A stretch of DNA of 64,000 nucleotides from Phaeoceros laevis (GCA_049999765.1 JBNGIQ010009280.1:46982-110981), one strand, 5' to 3'; shown: positions 22,117 through 33,289, counted from the stretch's first letter. Translations and numbers: made by a program. Notes: generated by a model from the sequence alone, not told the origin.

Positions 22117-22285
22117 AGTAATGATCGACAACGCTGGCGAGGAAGAAATCCGCCATGGCTCCAAATCTTGTAAGTGACATTCGCAATGTAGAAACTGCTA
22201 CTAGGAAATGTGCATGAGGCAAATTCTTGATGCAATTGGTGCTCTTACAGATTCCATAAACTCTAGGAGGCGATGCGTGCTTCAT
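22109..22285 (-). CDS. Conserved 58-residue copia leader ORF (minus copy)
   Basis: Starts at the ATG four bases after the primer-binding site core and encodes 58 residues with CKSTNCIKNL, HAHF, SLTRFGAMADFFLAS and the end VVDHYYD, then TGA. Length and pattern match the leaders at 50128, 24050 and 25993. The stop overlaps the next ATG (ATGATTGA). Function unknown; it could be an upstream ORF controlling Gag translation or a small structural peptide. Confidence 0.7.
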   Translation of the reverse strand: MKHASPPRVYGICKSTNCIKNLPHAHFLVAVSTLRMSLTRFGAMADFFLASVVDHYYD

Positions 22286-22288
22286 CCC

Positions 22289-22300
22289 GCTCTGATACCA
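22289..22300 (-). promoter_or_regulatory. Copia primer-binding site (initiator tRNA-Met)
   Basis: Minus strand TGGTATCAGAGC, complementary to the 3' end of plant initiator tRNA-Met, the usual copia primer. Confidence 0.85.
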
Positions 22301-22560
22301 TAAAGGCTAGTCTAGGATCGATAGAGAGGTAGGCGAGATTTGCAGAAAAGAGAGTGTTTATATTGGGGCCATGTGGCCGTTTAAAAGGTGCGAGGACAAT
22401 CGTTCGTGGTGTCTCGTGAAAGGTGACCGTTAGTGTTTGGGTCATGACACCGAGCGGCATCTTTAGGAATCTACCAACTCCTATCTGATGCCTTAAATAA
22501 TTAATTATTATGTTTCGATTTAATACTGGATATATATATTTAATACCTATTTCTACCTTT
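22301..22560 (-). repeat. Copia 5' LTR, minus strand
   Basis: Sequence directly upstream (minus strand) of the primer-binding site, of the size seen in the complete copia (255 bp), with an AT-rich start and an AATATAAA box. The outer boundary near 22560 is approximate because no second LTR is present. Confidence 0.6.
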
Positions 22561-23794
22561 AGGCATTGAGCCACTTGCACTTGTAGGCTACTAGTAGGGG
22601 GCCACAAGCTAGTGTAGATAGTCTTTAGCAAGTCTTGTGTTCAAGCAGCAAGCTCTGCTAGCATTTTCTGAATATACCACTCATATGTGTAATCTATCAG
22701 CTTCAAGCTGCTTGCCACAAGTTTCTGTCTCGGGATTCATCTGGACTCACCCACTACAAGGTTTCATGCATCTAGGACATTTTAATCTTGTTTGCATCTT
22801 CAATTTTAAATCTGTTGACTTTAGTGAAATGCTTGCTTTTTCTTTTGTTCATGTTCAACAATACATTTATTTGGAATCCTTTCAGGCTTCAAAAATTGGT
22901 GTGTACTATGACTGATGTATTTATATACAACCACCAATGATGTCCATACTCACGAGATGCCTTAGCACGACAATAAGGTCCTTAGATTGAGTTGGTCCGC
23001 ATGTCTCTTGCCACTGTGTTGGTCTTATGCCCTTTCATTCTAACCAAGTTCATTCATTCATCACAAACTAAAATTGTGGGAGCTGTTTGATCTTGCCCTA
23101 CATCTAACATGTTGTGTCTCGACCACATAGCTTATTTTTAGATATTGCAAGAGCTTCATGTTCTGCATCCGTACTTTATGTTGCCACAATGACTTGTTTC
23201 TTACTGATCCAGGGTATTGGACCAGCTCAAAGTCTAACTACTGCATATGCTATACAAGAAATGGATGAATGCATCAAACAAACAAAACGAACCAAGTGAA
23301 AAATTAAGTAGCTTATCCATAGATATGATAACTTATTGTAGGGGTTAAAAAATGACTTACTGCATGAATGAAATTTCGAACTTTAGGTTTTTTTAAAGAG
23401 AAGGCTTGTGTTATTCCAAGTTTATAGAAGAGTAACTCCACCATCTGCAATAAAACTAAACATAAGATAAAAAAGACAAAAGTAGCTATATTGATTATTT
23501 TTCTGATGATGGAGTCTTCTATTAGCGATTAGCAGATGAAGGGCTTTTGCTCCAATATATACATTTGTATTTATAGCCCATTCATGAATCATGAGAAAGA
23601 TGGATCACTTTCATGTTTTCTAAGAAGTAAGAGTAGCATTTGGTCTTATCCAAAAGTCTAGTTGGTTGTGAATTGAGTAATGGTCTAGGTTATTTCTATA
23701 GATTATAACATCTCTTATAAAATTTATCTCATCATGTATCTTCTTACTCCTCTGCATATATTTGTACAATGTACATTCTTAATTTCTGTACAGC
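22561..23794. other. Anonymous AT-rich spacer
   Basis: No supported gene, RNA or repeat. A short ORF at 22637-22915 has no recognisable similarity. Confidence 0.5.
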
Positions 23795-24049
23795 AATATT
23801 CCTTTTTTAAATAGCGAGCCTTAGGGTTAATTAGTATTAAAGGTATGAAGCGTCATAGATATGAAACGCTACCGTGTTTCATAAAGGTGGTGACCTAACT
23901 AATGGTCCCGTTCACCGCACTGTGAACCGACACGCCTCAACACACACTTGCCTTCCTAGGCAACACGGTCACCACCTAATTTTAATCTTTTTCTGTAATC
24001 TCTAGTCTTGGCGCTAATCGATCCTTGCCAATCTCTATGGTATCAGAGC
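23795..24049 (+). repeat. Copia LTR and primer-binding site, plus strand
   Basis: TGGTATCAGAGC at 24038-24049 marks the primer-binding site; the preceding roughly 240 bp is its LTR, ending CTCTA. Outer boundary approximate. No Gag-Pol follows, so this is a truncated element. Confidence 0.65.
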
Positions 24050-24211
24050 ATGGACTCTGCCATGCCCCCTGACAACTGCAAAGCTTGCACAAGCAAGGAC
24101 TGCATTAGGAAATTGTCGCATGTACAATTTTGCAGTCTTATTTGTGCGTTAGGATTAGCACTGGCCAGATTTGGCAACATAGCGGATAAATTTCTTGCAG
24201 ATGCAGACTGA
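24050..24211 (+). CDS. Conserved copia leader ORF (53 residues, early stop)
   Basis: ATG directly follows the primer-binding site. It shows CIRKLSH, LARFGNIADKFLADA and stops after 53 codons. A 6-base insertion relative to the copy at 50128 shifts a VYH-like tail beyond the stop, so this copy lost its last residues. Confidence 0.65.
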   Translation: MDSAMPPDNCKACTSKDCIRKLSHVQFCSLICALGLALARFGNIADKFLADAD

Positions 24212-25322
24212 GTGTATCATTGTTAATTGTGAGCAAAATTTCATGGAGGTCAATCTCGACAAAACAGTAGTGGTTATCTTCTCTCTGTCACGGCAAGCCT
24301 CTCCCCAATCGGGCTTTCTTTGGCACGGCCAATCCATATCTCTTGCACAATAGTACAAGTATTTATGCATGGATATGTTTTCTACCAAAAAGGTACATGA
24401 GGCCAAGTTGACACATCTTCGTCACTTGGGCCTTTAAAATGATGTTTCATAACCAATCCTTTGGGGTAAGCAGATATATTTTGCACATGGAGCCTCTCCT
24501 ACAATACCTTAACCCCTAATGGATCAAAGCAGTTTTCTACACTTCGGCGGTTTATCACTATTTCCTATTTTTTATTTATTAAAAAAATTGGTAAAAAAAA
24601 TATATCATTGTCTTTCTCACTTGTAATCCCCTCTTTCAATCAAGCCAAAAAATATCCTCATATGATTTCATATGGTGCCTCATTTGGCCCCATCTTCATC
24701 AACATCTAATTAGTTTGAAGTCATATTTTGCCTTGGTTATCTCTGCAGTTAGACGTTTTTGCATATGTGCTTTGATGCAGATGTTCTTCTCCATATTCCT
24801 TACATGTCTAGCAAATTTAAGGCCACTTTAATCTTTTTTAGGTGCTTTGTGAAGCATCTTTGCCCTCAAGTCCAATACCTTAAAAACTTTTCCAATTGTA
24901 TGTCTCCTTTTTATACACCGTCTTGGTTCCATTGGGTCTATGAGGGTGAGGTTGTCCGGTTTGGTGACTTCTTGTTAAGCTTGTTTGCCGGTTTAGTTAC
25001 TTGCCACGTCATTGCCTCATGGGTATGTCAGAGTGATCAACACACGCCTCCACATGTTTGGCACAAGCGTCAGATGACTCAATGGCCAACTCTTGCACCT
25101 CTTGTTTGGCATGGGTTGGGTACTTCATGGCCATGTTTCATGGTCATCCGGAAAGAAGGGAGGAATCTTATATTTATAGTGATTCATGGGTTTGGGGCCT
25201 TGGGGCTAGTGCATGGCCTTCACTTTTTTTATTCAAAATTATTGTGCACTTTTTGTGTACATATACGTGAAGCCTACTTTGTGTCATTCTAGTCATTATG
25301 ACTTATTTTCTACCCAACTACA
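24212..25322. other. Anonymous spacer
   Basis: The ORF at 24759-25292 has no recognisable domain and atypical composition. Nothing else is supportable. Confidence 0.45.
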
Positions 25323-25329
25323 ATACCAT

Positions 25330-25399
25330 AACGGGTGCCCGCCTAAAGGGCAAGGGGGGGACCCTCTATGAGACCGTGTAAACCTCCTTCAATAAATTC
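25330..25399 (+). mobile_element. 70-bp truncated LINE-like 3' end, copy c
   Basis: Begins CGGGTGCCC, contains GGGCAAGGGGGGGACCCT and GAGACCGTGTAAACCTCC, and is flanked by a 7-bp direct repeat ATACCAT (25323-25329 and 25400-25406). A short 3' end with a target duplication is the mark of a 5'-truncated target-primed insertion. Confidence 0.65.
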
Positions 25400-25600
25400 A
25401 TACCATGCCATGTGTCCTACACTATACTAGTAAGTACACCTTATTACTACTTCCTTGTGAGACATGAGGAGGCAGCGAGCATGGTGCCTGCCTGCGCGCC
25501 AGAGGCAGGAGAGATCATGTCTGCTGCCTCCTCCTCTCTTAGGTGCTCAACAGCTTGTCGCCTGAGGTGCGGGCGCGACAGTCGAGCAGCCGAGAGAGAA

Positions 25601-25671
25601 GGAGGCAGCGGGCATGGTCTCTCCTGCCTGCTCGCCGGCTCCAGGCGACAGGCACCATGCCCGCTGCCTCC
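25601..25671. repeat. Perfect 18-bp inverted repeat (hairpin)
   Basis: Arms 25601-25618 (GGAGGCAGCGGGCATGGT) and 25654-25671 are exact reverse complements with a 35-base spacer. A related direct copy of the arm lies near 25469. Confidence 0.75.
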
Positions 25672-25769
25672 ACACTCGGGGGGCTCAGCTGCCGTGCAGG
25701 ATGCGGGTGAGGGCACGGCCTAAGGCGCGATGTAGTTCGATCCATGGCGCGTGCTGTGGCGTGACATCG

Positions 25770-25989
25770 TAGAAGGTCTATCCCCTGGGTAAAGGAAAAC
25801 TATGTTAGACCTAATTAAACAGAGTAGCCTTATGGATTAACTAATTAGCGGGTCTAGACGTAGGGTCATGACATTTCTGAAGAGGTACGTCGATAGGTGC
25901 GTCCTCTATGTAAACTCCTCCTTGGGACCATCTCATACATTCTTACAATTCTCTTAGCATGCGTGCAACTTTCTCTATGATATCAAAGC
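25770..25989 (+). repeat. Decayed copia LTR and primer-binding site
   Basis: TGATATCAAAGC at 25978-25989 is a two-mismatch version of the copia primer-binding site, followed four bases later by the leader ATG. The LTR is placed upstream by analogy; its left boundary is a guess. Confidence 0.5.
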
Positions 25990-25992
25990 GCA

Positions 25993-26169
25993 ATGGAGCA
26001 CGTATCGCCTCCAAAAGTTTGTAAAATCTGCAAGTGCATCAATTGCATTAATAATTTGTTGCACACACACTTCCGGGCGAAAATTGCTGCATTGCGGGTT
26101 TCCCTTATGAGATTTGGAGCCATGGTGGATTCGTTCCTCGCCATCATGGTAAATCACTACTATGATTGA
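25993..26169 (+). CDS. Conserved 58-residue copia leader ORF (third fragment)
   Basis: 58 codons with CKICKCINCINNL, HTHF, SLMRFGAMVDSFLA and the end VNHYYD, TGA. It overlaps the next ORF start as ATGATTGA. It stays intact although its LTR and primer-binding site are decayed and the downstream frame closes after about 18 codons. Confidence 0.68.
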   Translation: MEHVSPPKVCKICKCINCINNLLHTHFRAKIAALRVSLMRFGAMVDSFLAIMVNHYYD

Positions 26170-26280
26170 TCCTCTAGTTGTGCCGGGAGCGAGAGGCAGA
26201 GGAATCCAGCTGCGTTGATGGGGAAGGATAATTGAGAACGGAAGTTCTGCTCCGATCTTCATCACGTGTCTGCAAAAACC

Positions 26281-26385
26281 ATGGATTCATTAACAAAAAC
26301 CGAGGAAATGATTTTGATGTTAGAAGCACTTACAAAATTTTATCCTGAAGGGTTTCCTGAAATCATTCAACAAGCTGTTGAATAG
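26281..26385 (+). pseudogene. Short unknown ORF with in-frame stop
   Basis: ATG at 26281 opens a 34-codon ORF (MDSLTKTEEMILMLEAL start) stopped by TAG; the same frame then stays open to about 26530 (SHAELTDKELACRLVGCSN). Composition looks protein-like but I recognise no family. It may be downstream copia sequence. Confidence 0.3.
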
Positions 26386-26532
26386 ATTGCTAGCCATGCT
26401 GAATTAACGGATAAGGAATTAGCATGCAGATTAGTAGGGTGCTCGAATTTCTTAGCTTTATATACCGCTCCAGATCAGGCTTGGCATTTTGGAAATCTAG
26501 CAAGGCTAGCAATCTATTCAATAGCTTGTTGA
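26366..26532. repeat. 30-bp inverted repeat with 107-base loop
   Basis: 26366-26395 (TTCAACAAGCTGTTGAATAG then ATTGCTAGCC) is complementary to 26503-26532 with one mismatch. The arm itself contains GTTGAATAGATTG, repeated directly just after 26528. Confidence 0.7.
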
Positions 26533-28296
26533 ATAGATTGTTGAACAGCTTTTCCTAGCATCTTGTGCCTTCGCTGCCTGGTTGCTCACTTTGGCGAACT
26601 GCAACGGCGAGCATTGCTGGCGGCAAGGTCGAGGTGTGGCGGCGGGGCGGCGGTGGCGGAGTGGCACCGGTTATGGCTAGGGCGGTCCTCACCAACCCTT
26701 GCTGTCTGGTGGCTGTGGCCAAGGCCATGGCTTCGGTGGTCATGGCTGGGGTGGCCTTCACAAACCCTTGCTCTCCTTTTGTCCTTGTGCGTTGCTATGT
26801 CCGATGCTCTGATGAGGGCTCGGTGCTCTTGTGTTGCGCTGTGCCTGCTGCTCCAATACGCAGAGAGGTGGCTGTCCAAGGAGAGGGACCAAGAGGAACA
26901 GCCATGAGAACAGCTGCTGGTAGTGGGAGCTAGCCAGGGAGAAGGACCATCCAGGAGGAGCCCGGCTATGTCCTACTCCAGTATTTACAAGAGCCGGGAA
27001 CCTCCCTATCACCCACAAGCACTTGCAATTCTGTGATCGTGGTTTAATACGGCATGTTTCATCTGACAGTATGCAGAGAAGATAAAATCCACACCCGGAA
27101 AACCGAGCAGGGAAGAATCACGTTGTGACGACAGGAGACTGTCCACCTTACGCATTCCCAAAAATCTGACTCCTTTTCTGGTCTCTTTGATGCATCTGTG
27201 CTCTTGGGGATCATCCTATCCGCTAATAGTGAGACTGCAGAGGGAAGCCGGGAGCAGCCTCCTGCCCTTTTGTATGACTCCACTCCTGTGCAAAGGTGGC
27301 AGGGGATCTCCCAACTCATCACACAACTCTCATTTTCTTTCCCCCAATTTTCTAATGCTCTCGTCTCCTCAGGTTGTGCAGAGAAAGCAGGGATCATCGG
27401 GAGAGAAAACCATCCCTATCTGCTAAAGAATAAGTTGTCAGGGATTAATCCTGCAGGGAGCAGGATTAATCCCCGGAATCCGAGAGGAGGGTTGGTTGAG
27501 GTATGATCCGCCTTTCTGGGTTCTTTTCTAGTAGATGTTCATCCGTTTGAACTCCTTTCCAGAGGCACAGGGGTCCCAGAGTGAGAAAATCGGTCGACCC
27601 GGACTAATCAGGAAATGGTCCAAAGGTATGAATCTCATCTCATCCCACCGAAACCGAAACTGACAATGAAAACGATATTGAGAATGACATTGCTACCATC
27701 AACATATGACTGGCACTGATGAGTCTTTTTGGTGTTACCCTTTCTATTATCTTTTCCGGGCTCCTTTCAACATCACCAGGTTGCAGGGGTGCTGGCTAGC
27801 TGCGTGGGGCTAAACCCCAGAGCTAGGGTGGAGATAGACAATGGTTCACAGAGAGGATTCACTGACTCCGGGACATCCACACGACGTATTTTATGACCCT
27901 TTTTTGGACCACCAGGTATGGTCCTCGAACAACCACACTTTAAATTTCCTTTGAGCAACCTTGGTGAAGCCAGGTATTTCAGAGACATCAGTCCCAGAAG
28001 TCTAGCCAAGGTGGCTATAGCATAGAGGGAGTGGTCCACTCCCTCTGTCTCTTCTGCTGCATTTGTGGTTGCAGGATGCATCCTCAGGCGTGGGCTGCCA
28101 ACCGGCACACAATAACACACGGGTACTAGAACGCAACAGACATACCCACTGGACACCCCAAGCAACCTGCCACAGAAGGCGGACCCCTACCCAACGGAAA
28201 GCGGGATGGTGCAGCAACGACAGGTCTGTCTTCCAAACCTGCCTTTTTGCTGCTCATGGTACCTGGTCATCCAAGACCTTTGAAGGCCACGGAAGG
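26533..28296. other. Spacer with small hairpin at 27441-27473
   Basis: GC-rich overlapping ORFs at 26560-26930 look compositional. A perfect 13-bp inverted repeat GGGATTAATCCTG (27441-27453 with 27461-27473, 7-base loop) is present. No gene supported. Confidence 0.45.
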
Positions 28297-28432
28297 CCAA
28301 TGCCATTGATGGCCATCGCCATTGATGGCCTTTGCCAAGGATGGCCTTTGCCAAAGATGGCCTTGCCAAAGATGGCCTTTGCCAAAGATGGCCTCGCCAG
28401 AGATGGCCATTGCCAATGATGGCCATTACAGG
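28297..28432. repeat. Tandem repeat, unit about 15-16 bp (GATGGCCWTTGCCA-like)
   Basis: About eight to nine diverged units built on AAGATGGCCTTTGCC, with internal partial palindromes (TGGCC/GGCCA). A minisatellite. Confidence 0.75.
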
Positions 28433-28710
28433 ACTGATGACCACTGCAGGATTGATTGATGACCACTGACGGACTTTGACCGCTTTTCTAGTTAGCATAC
28501 ACAGTCATTCACAGGGGTTGCAATCCACATGGCAGGGCTCAAGCTTGCTACGAAGGGAAAGGGTAGTAGTCTCGCGACCGTTCTCGACTAGTCTGTGTTA
28601 TCCACCTTGAAACAGAGAACGTTCTTCCGCTACGAAATCTGAGTATGTGGGCTACGGAATGATATGTATCTGCTCGAGGAATGTGTACATTTCCCTTTCA
28701 AGTTAGTTTC

Positions 28711-29258
28711 GCAGGTAGCCAGATGGTTTGCATGTGACCCTGGAAGTGGTAGACAATTTGGTAAATTTTAAGTAGTCCTGGAAGACACCTGCCAGCCAGG
28801 AAGCCGAATCTGTGAAGGCTTACAGGTTGAAGGTGTGTTATGCTCCAAGGGTGGTGCGAAAAGCAACACTCTTACACCCTGTACACGCGTGTGGGCCATT
28901 GGGATAGCAAGCAAAACGTTCATGGATGCTTGTTGGTGAGTATCGCAAGTTCGGTGAGTATTGCAGCAGTCGTGAAACGAGATCGCAGGTAGCCAGCTGG
29001 TTTGCATATGTGACCCTGGAAGTGGTAGACAATTTGGTAAATTTTAAGTAGTCTTGGAAGACACCTGCCAGCCAGGAAGCCGAATCTGCGAAGGCTTACA
29101 GGTTGAAGGAGGTGTGTTATGCTCCAAGGGTGGTGCGAAAAGCAACACTCTTACACCCTGTGCACGCCTGTGGGCCATTGAGATTGCAAAACGTCCATGG
29201 ATGCTTGTTGTTGAGTATCGCAAGTTCGGTGAGTATTGCAGCAGTCGTGAAACGAGAT
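28711..29258. repeat. Tandem duplication of about 274 bp
   Basis: 28711-28984 and 28985-29258 are near-identical direct repeats starting GCAGGTAGCCAG. Each unit contains part of the GSK3-like kinase exon on the minus strand. Confidence 0.85.
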
Positions 29259-29576
29259 CCACTGCTTCAGGTGGCAGCCGCTTTTGGAACACCTGCAGTA
29301 AGGCACTCTTAGTTTTCCTACTTGGTACTTGCCAAATGAATCCTAGACTTTGTTTACTTGCAAAGACAGGTCACATGCTCATCCAGAAACAATTCATGAA
29401 CCTTGCCCAAGCAGAAGCTCTGACATGACACATCCCATAGACCATATGTCAATTGTAGTGGTGTGCTCTGAGGCCCCGAAAATCAGTTCTGGAGCCCGGT
29501 AATATCGAGAGCAGATGTAGGAGACATTAGGCCCTCCCTTTACCTGTACGACCAATGCATTACGTGCAAGCCACAT
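29200..29576 (-). pseudogene. Shaggy/GSK3-like protein kinase fragment
   Basis: Two minus-strand pieces. 29394-29560 has [22 protein letters not shown] followed by [17 protein letters not shown], the activation-loop and subdomain IX region typical of plant GSK3/shaggy kinases. 29200-29292 has [20 protein letters not shown] from the C-terminal lobe. The intervening exons and the ATP-binding lobe are missing, and the second piece was tandemly duplicated (28711-29258). A decayed gene fragment, not a functional kinase. The parent would be a cytoplasmic/nuclear Ser/Thr kinase of hormone signalling. Confidence 0.8.
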
Positions 29577-29799
29577 GTTACTGTGTTCAAGACATAATCA
29601 GCATGGAGTGTCCTGATAAATGGGTATGCTGAGAATGGGCTTGGTCCACTAGGCGCTCACATTGCATGCAGTGCTCTCTTCACTGGCTGCAAGTTTTGCA
29701 CATTCTTTTAGGACACTAACCAAGATCTGACGGTCTGAGAGTAACACCTGCCGCCTGCATTCCAGTATAAATTTCCAAAACCATTTCGCTCTGACTTGG

Positions 29800-30420
29800 C
29801 TAACCACCAATCATCGCTGTCCATGACACCACAGTCGACTGAGACAATGTGCCAAAAACTCGTCGGGCATCCACCATACTCCCACACTTTGCATATATAT
29901 ACAACAAAATATCCGTAAAAAATGCACTGGCATCAAGGCCCATTCATGAGGCTTCAGCATGCAATGCCTTCCCCATACAGAGTGACTTCTGTTTAACGGG
30001 CTGCCTTCTACTAGCACGGTTTCTTCCTTGCCTGCAAGACTCGAACATGCCTTCAATATGCTTGCAAAAGTCCAAGCATCAGGTCTTGCACCTGCAGAGT
30101 GCATCTGATCGTACATCTGCAAAGCCTTTTCACCCTGGTCCTACTGAACATATCCTGACATCACTGCTGTCCACAATGTCACATCACGATGGGGCAATGA
30201 GCGAAAGACACACCATGCATCTTCCATGCTCCCGCACCTAGAATACATGTCAATCAGAGCCGTGCCAACAAACAAATCAAAATCACAGCCATCTCTTATA
30301 GCAACCTACCCATGTGGAGCAACCTACACTTCTACAAGTATTGTGCGCGGTGTGCTCCCAACAGCGTGCACAATCCAAAAAGTCTGCACCAACCGTTCAG
30401 AATTTTGCTTATAACTAGCA
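29800..30420 (-). pseudogene. PPR protein fragment, minus strand
   Basis: Minus-strand blocks across frames: MQMYDQMHSAGARPDAWTF followed by SILKACSSLAG, then LLYIYAKCGSMVDARRVFG and VVSWTAM, in P/L/S-type PPR register. PPR proteins bind organelle RNA; plants have hundreds. Multiple stops and shifts show decay. Confidence 0.75.
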
Positions 30421-31270
30421 GAAGGCAGGAGAGAGGGCACCAAAAACCCAAAAAATCATTGAACACAACTTACTTGACATGAACGCCATTGCTGCCATGG
30501 CAGCACCTCTATGCATCGCAGTACAGCAAATTGTGGCTCTATTGATAGACCTTTCCAGCGACTGCAACCACTTCCTGTCACCGGCATATTCCAAGCTGTC
30601 GAGAAAAAAGAGGATACCAAAAAGAAATGTATTTTTGCCTAACTCAGAAATGGACAAATTCTGCAAGAGCATCCATCACTGGTGACCCTAAATTGCGGTA
30701 TGGCAGTCTATACTGGACATCTGCACCTTGGTTTTCATATACCGGGCACATTAGTGTTACTACTCCCTCTGTTTATTTCGTGTCTGTGCGAGTCTAAGGG
30801 CTTCTGTCTGTCTCCTGATATGGTCTGTGCTAGTCCATCCCAAGGGCTTCTGTCTGTTTCCTGATATGGTCATGATGGTACTCATCAACAAAGAGCCAGC
30901 ATCTTGAACGAGGGGGAAGGAAAATATGCAACATTCCCTTGGGCAGGTTGCCATGGAAACCGATCACTATGGCTAATGTAATCAGATAGGGCCCCATCAG
31001 AGGCCCCTTCTCGTTCCTAAACAGAAACACAAAGTTCAGTGGGCAGTTGGTAGAGGCATGCAAGTTGTTTGGTATTCTGTCCACAAGGAAATTTAACGCC
31101 TGGAATTTAACGAGCAGCATGCACACAATGTTGGACAACTACGAAGAACGAGAGCATACCGCGGTGGCACCTGTAGCGCCCGTTGACACCTCCGTGAAGC
31201 AACCTGCGCAGGATGCGCCCTAAGTGTCGAGGACTGCGAGCACCGAGCCTTCGAAGCCCTGCTGCAATCC
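30421..31270. other. Spacer with 45-bp-period direct repeat
   Basis: AAGGGCTTCTGTCTGT and TCCTGATATGGTC occur twice (about 30796-30825 and 30842-30870). No gene supported. Confidence 0.45.
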
Positions 31271-31655
31271 CCTAAGCACGGATAACCGAAGGATGCCATA
31301 CAACTCTACCGTGAGATGCGTAGGTCAGGAGTGAAGGCGAATGGTTACGTTTCTGTACTAGCTGCCCTTCACGCTTGTGCATTTGCCGCTGACTTGGAAT
31401 CTAGCAGAAAAAAGCACTTTGATGTGTTGTATAGGGGCAATCCTTCTGACTTGTATGTTTGCAACTGCCTGGTTGACATGAATGCAAAATGCGCCAGGTT
31501 TTTGACAGCATGGACACAAAAGATGTGGTGACATGGAATGCCCTGATTGTTGGGTGTGCAAATTATGGTGAACTCAAAGATGCATGCCAGATCTCTGACG
31601 GCATAGCCGCAAAGAATGTGGAGACATGGACTGCGCTCATTGCTAGGTAGGCACA
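31271..31655 (+). pseudogene. PPR protein fragment, plus strand, first module
   Basis: Blocks KDAIQLYREM-like, then GVKANGYVSVLAALHACAF, DLYVCNCLVDM, DVVTWNALIVG and NVETWTALIA in several frames give PLS-type PPR repeats. Homologous to 31860-32330, so the parent gene or locus was internally duplicated. Confidence 0.7.
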
Positions 31656-31659
31656 ACAA

Positions 31660-32350
31660 GGACTGGCCAGGATCGGAAATGGGCAGGATCGGAAATGGGC
31701 ATCGTCACTGCTGTTACCTTGAGTACGTGATGTTAGCAGGGAAACCTTTCTAAGGCCATTGGAGTCATGGAATTTCTGGCGCAGACAGACTCTGGTGTTT
31801 CCCGCTCTCGGCTTTTGCACTGTGCTAAAACTGTGTACAGCTAAGAAGGATTTGGTTGTGGGGCAGAGAGTTCATGATCTCACTGACAAAATTGGGTAAG
31901 GGTCAAATGCATTCTTGGGGAACCATACCTTGTGCATGTATGCATGTGAAGGTAGGCTGCACGAGGCCATGAATGTGTTCAACAGGGTAGGGCAGCCGAG
32001 TGTCTTCATGTGGCTTTCCACAATCTCTGCACATGCTAAGCACGGACACCCGAAGGATGCCATACAACTCTACCGTGAGATGCTAGGTCAGGAGTGAAGG
32101 TGACGGGTTACATCTTTGTACCTGCCCTTCAAGATTGTGCATTTGCCGCCAACTAGGGATCTGGCGGTAAAGTGCACTCTGATGTGTTGCACAGGGGCAA
32201 TCCTACTGACCTGTGTGTTTGCAACTGCCTGGTTGACTTGTATGCAAAATGTGGCGAATTATAAGATGAGCGCCAGATTTTTGATAGCATGGACACAAAA
32301 GACATGGTGACATGGGATACCGCTGGAACCGCTCTAGTTTGTAAATTTGC
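31660..32350 (+). pseudogene. PPR protein fragment, plus strand, second module
   Basis: Contains the KKDLVVGQRVHDL-like block, GRLHEAMNVFNRVGQPSVF, LYREM and DLCVCNCLVDLYAKCG. 31660-31830 matches 32736-32874, where the hAT inserted, and therefore supplies the uninterrupted (empty-site) version of the hAT target at 31824-31831. Confidence 0.7.
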
Positions 32351-32735
32351 TGTTGAAGGGTGGAATAGGATGCTGGAATAGACCAGGCACTTATTTGAGA
32401 TCTCAGCAAATGCGTGCTTGGACAATGTCCTTGAGTCCCAAATAGGGCGAGCTGGAAGATGAATGCGAAATGTTACCAACAATCTGTCCTCCAAGGACGC
32501 GGTAACATGGTCTACCATGATAAATGGTCTGCCATGCTCTCAGAAGACTTCCATTTCAATACCGTAACCCATTTGATGGCGCCCACCATGGTGACGGGCC
32601 TTCAATAAGGAAGGTTTTTCATCGGGAAGTTTTCAAACCATACTGAATACCTCTTCACCAAAATCCTCTGCTTTGACCTGTTGCACTGTAAACAAACCTG
32701 AACCAAACCTAAGGACAGATCTGAACCTGGGAAGC

Positions 32736-32874
32736 GGGCAAGATCGGAAATGGGCGTCATCACTGCTGTTACCATGAGCACAAGGGAAGCTTCTCTGGGG
32801 CCGTTTGAGCCTTGGAATCTCTGGCGCAGATAGACTCTGGTGGGTCTCAGTCTTTGTCGGCACTATGCTAAAAC
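32736..32874 (+). pseudogene. PPR module copy, left part before hAT
   Basis: Repeat of 31660-31831. It breaks at the hAT target duplication GCTAAAAC (32867-32874) and resumes at 46042. Confidence 0.7.
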
Positions 32875-33289
32875 CATAGTTACCCAAATCGCATACTTTT
32901 AAAAAATATGCACGTATAATACGCATATTACGTAAAAACGCGAATTATACGGTACGTTATACGTGGCGAAACGTGGCGTCGTGACTCGGCAACCGTTCCG
33001 TCCAAGCCCCAGGTCCCGTCCAAGTTCCCGCGGTCCCGTTTTTTAATCACGTTCCGCCCTACCTGCTCCGCCTTAGCGCTCCCTAGTCCGCCGCCAGCAG
33101 CTCGCCATCACCACCGCCTGCAGCATCGCCTCCGCCCTGGTCCGATCGCTTGCAGCTCGCCATCGCTACCAGCTGCTCGCCTGGCCGCTCGCCTACAGCG
33201 CTAGCTGCTCCGCCTTAGCCGTCCCTGGTCCGTCGCCTGCTGCTCGCCATCGCCTCCTCCTTCCCTGCAGGTCCGCTGCCCTGCCGCCG

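Noticed and set aside
24759-25292. 177-residue ORF as a membrane protein
   Set aside because: Hydrophobic stretches come from T-rich DNA; no homologous pattern or conserved motif.
26563-26933. Overlapping GC-rich ORFs on both strands
   Set aside because: Compositional, several frames open at once, no motif.
28297-28432. CRISPR-like array
   Set aside because: Tandem minisatellite without unique spacers, in a eukaryotic genome.
29394-29576. Functional protein kinase gene
   Set aside because: Only activation-loop and C-lobe fragments remain, with missing exons and tandem duplication.
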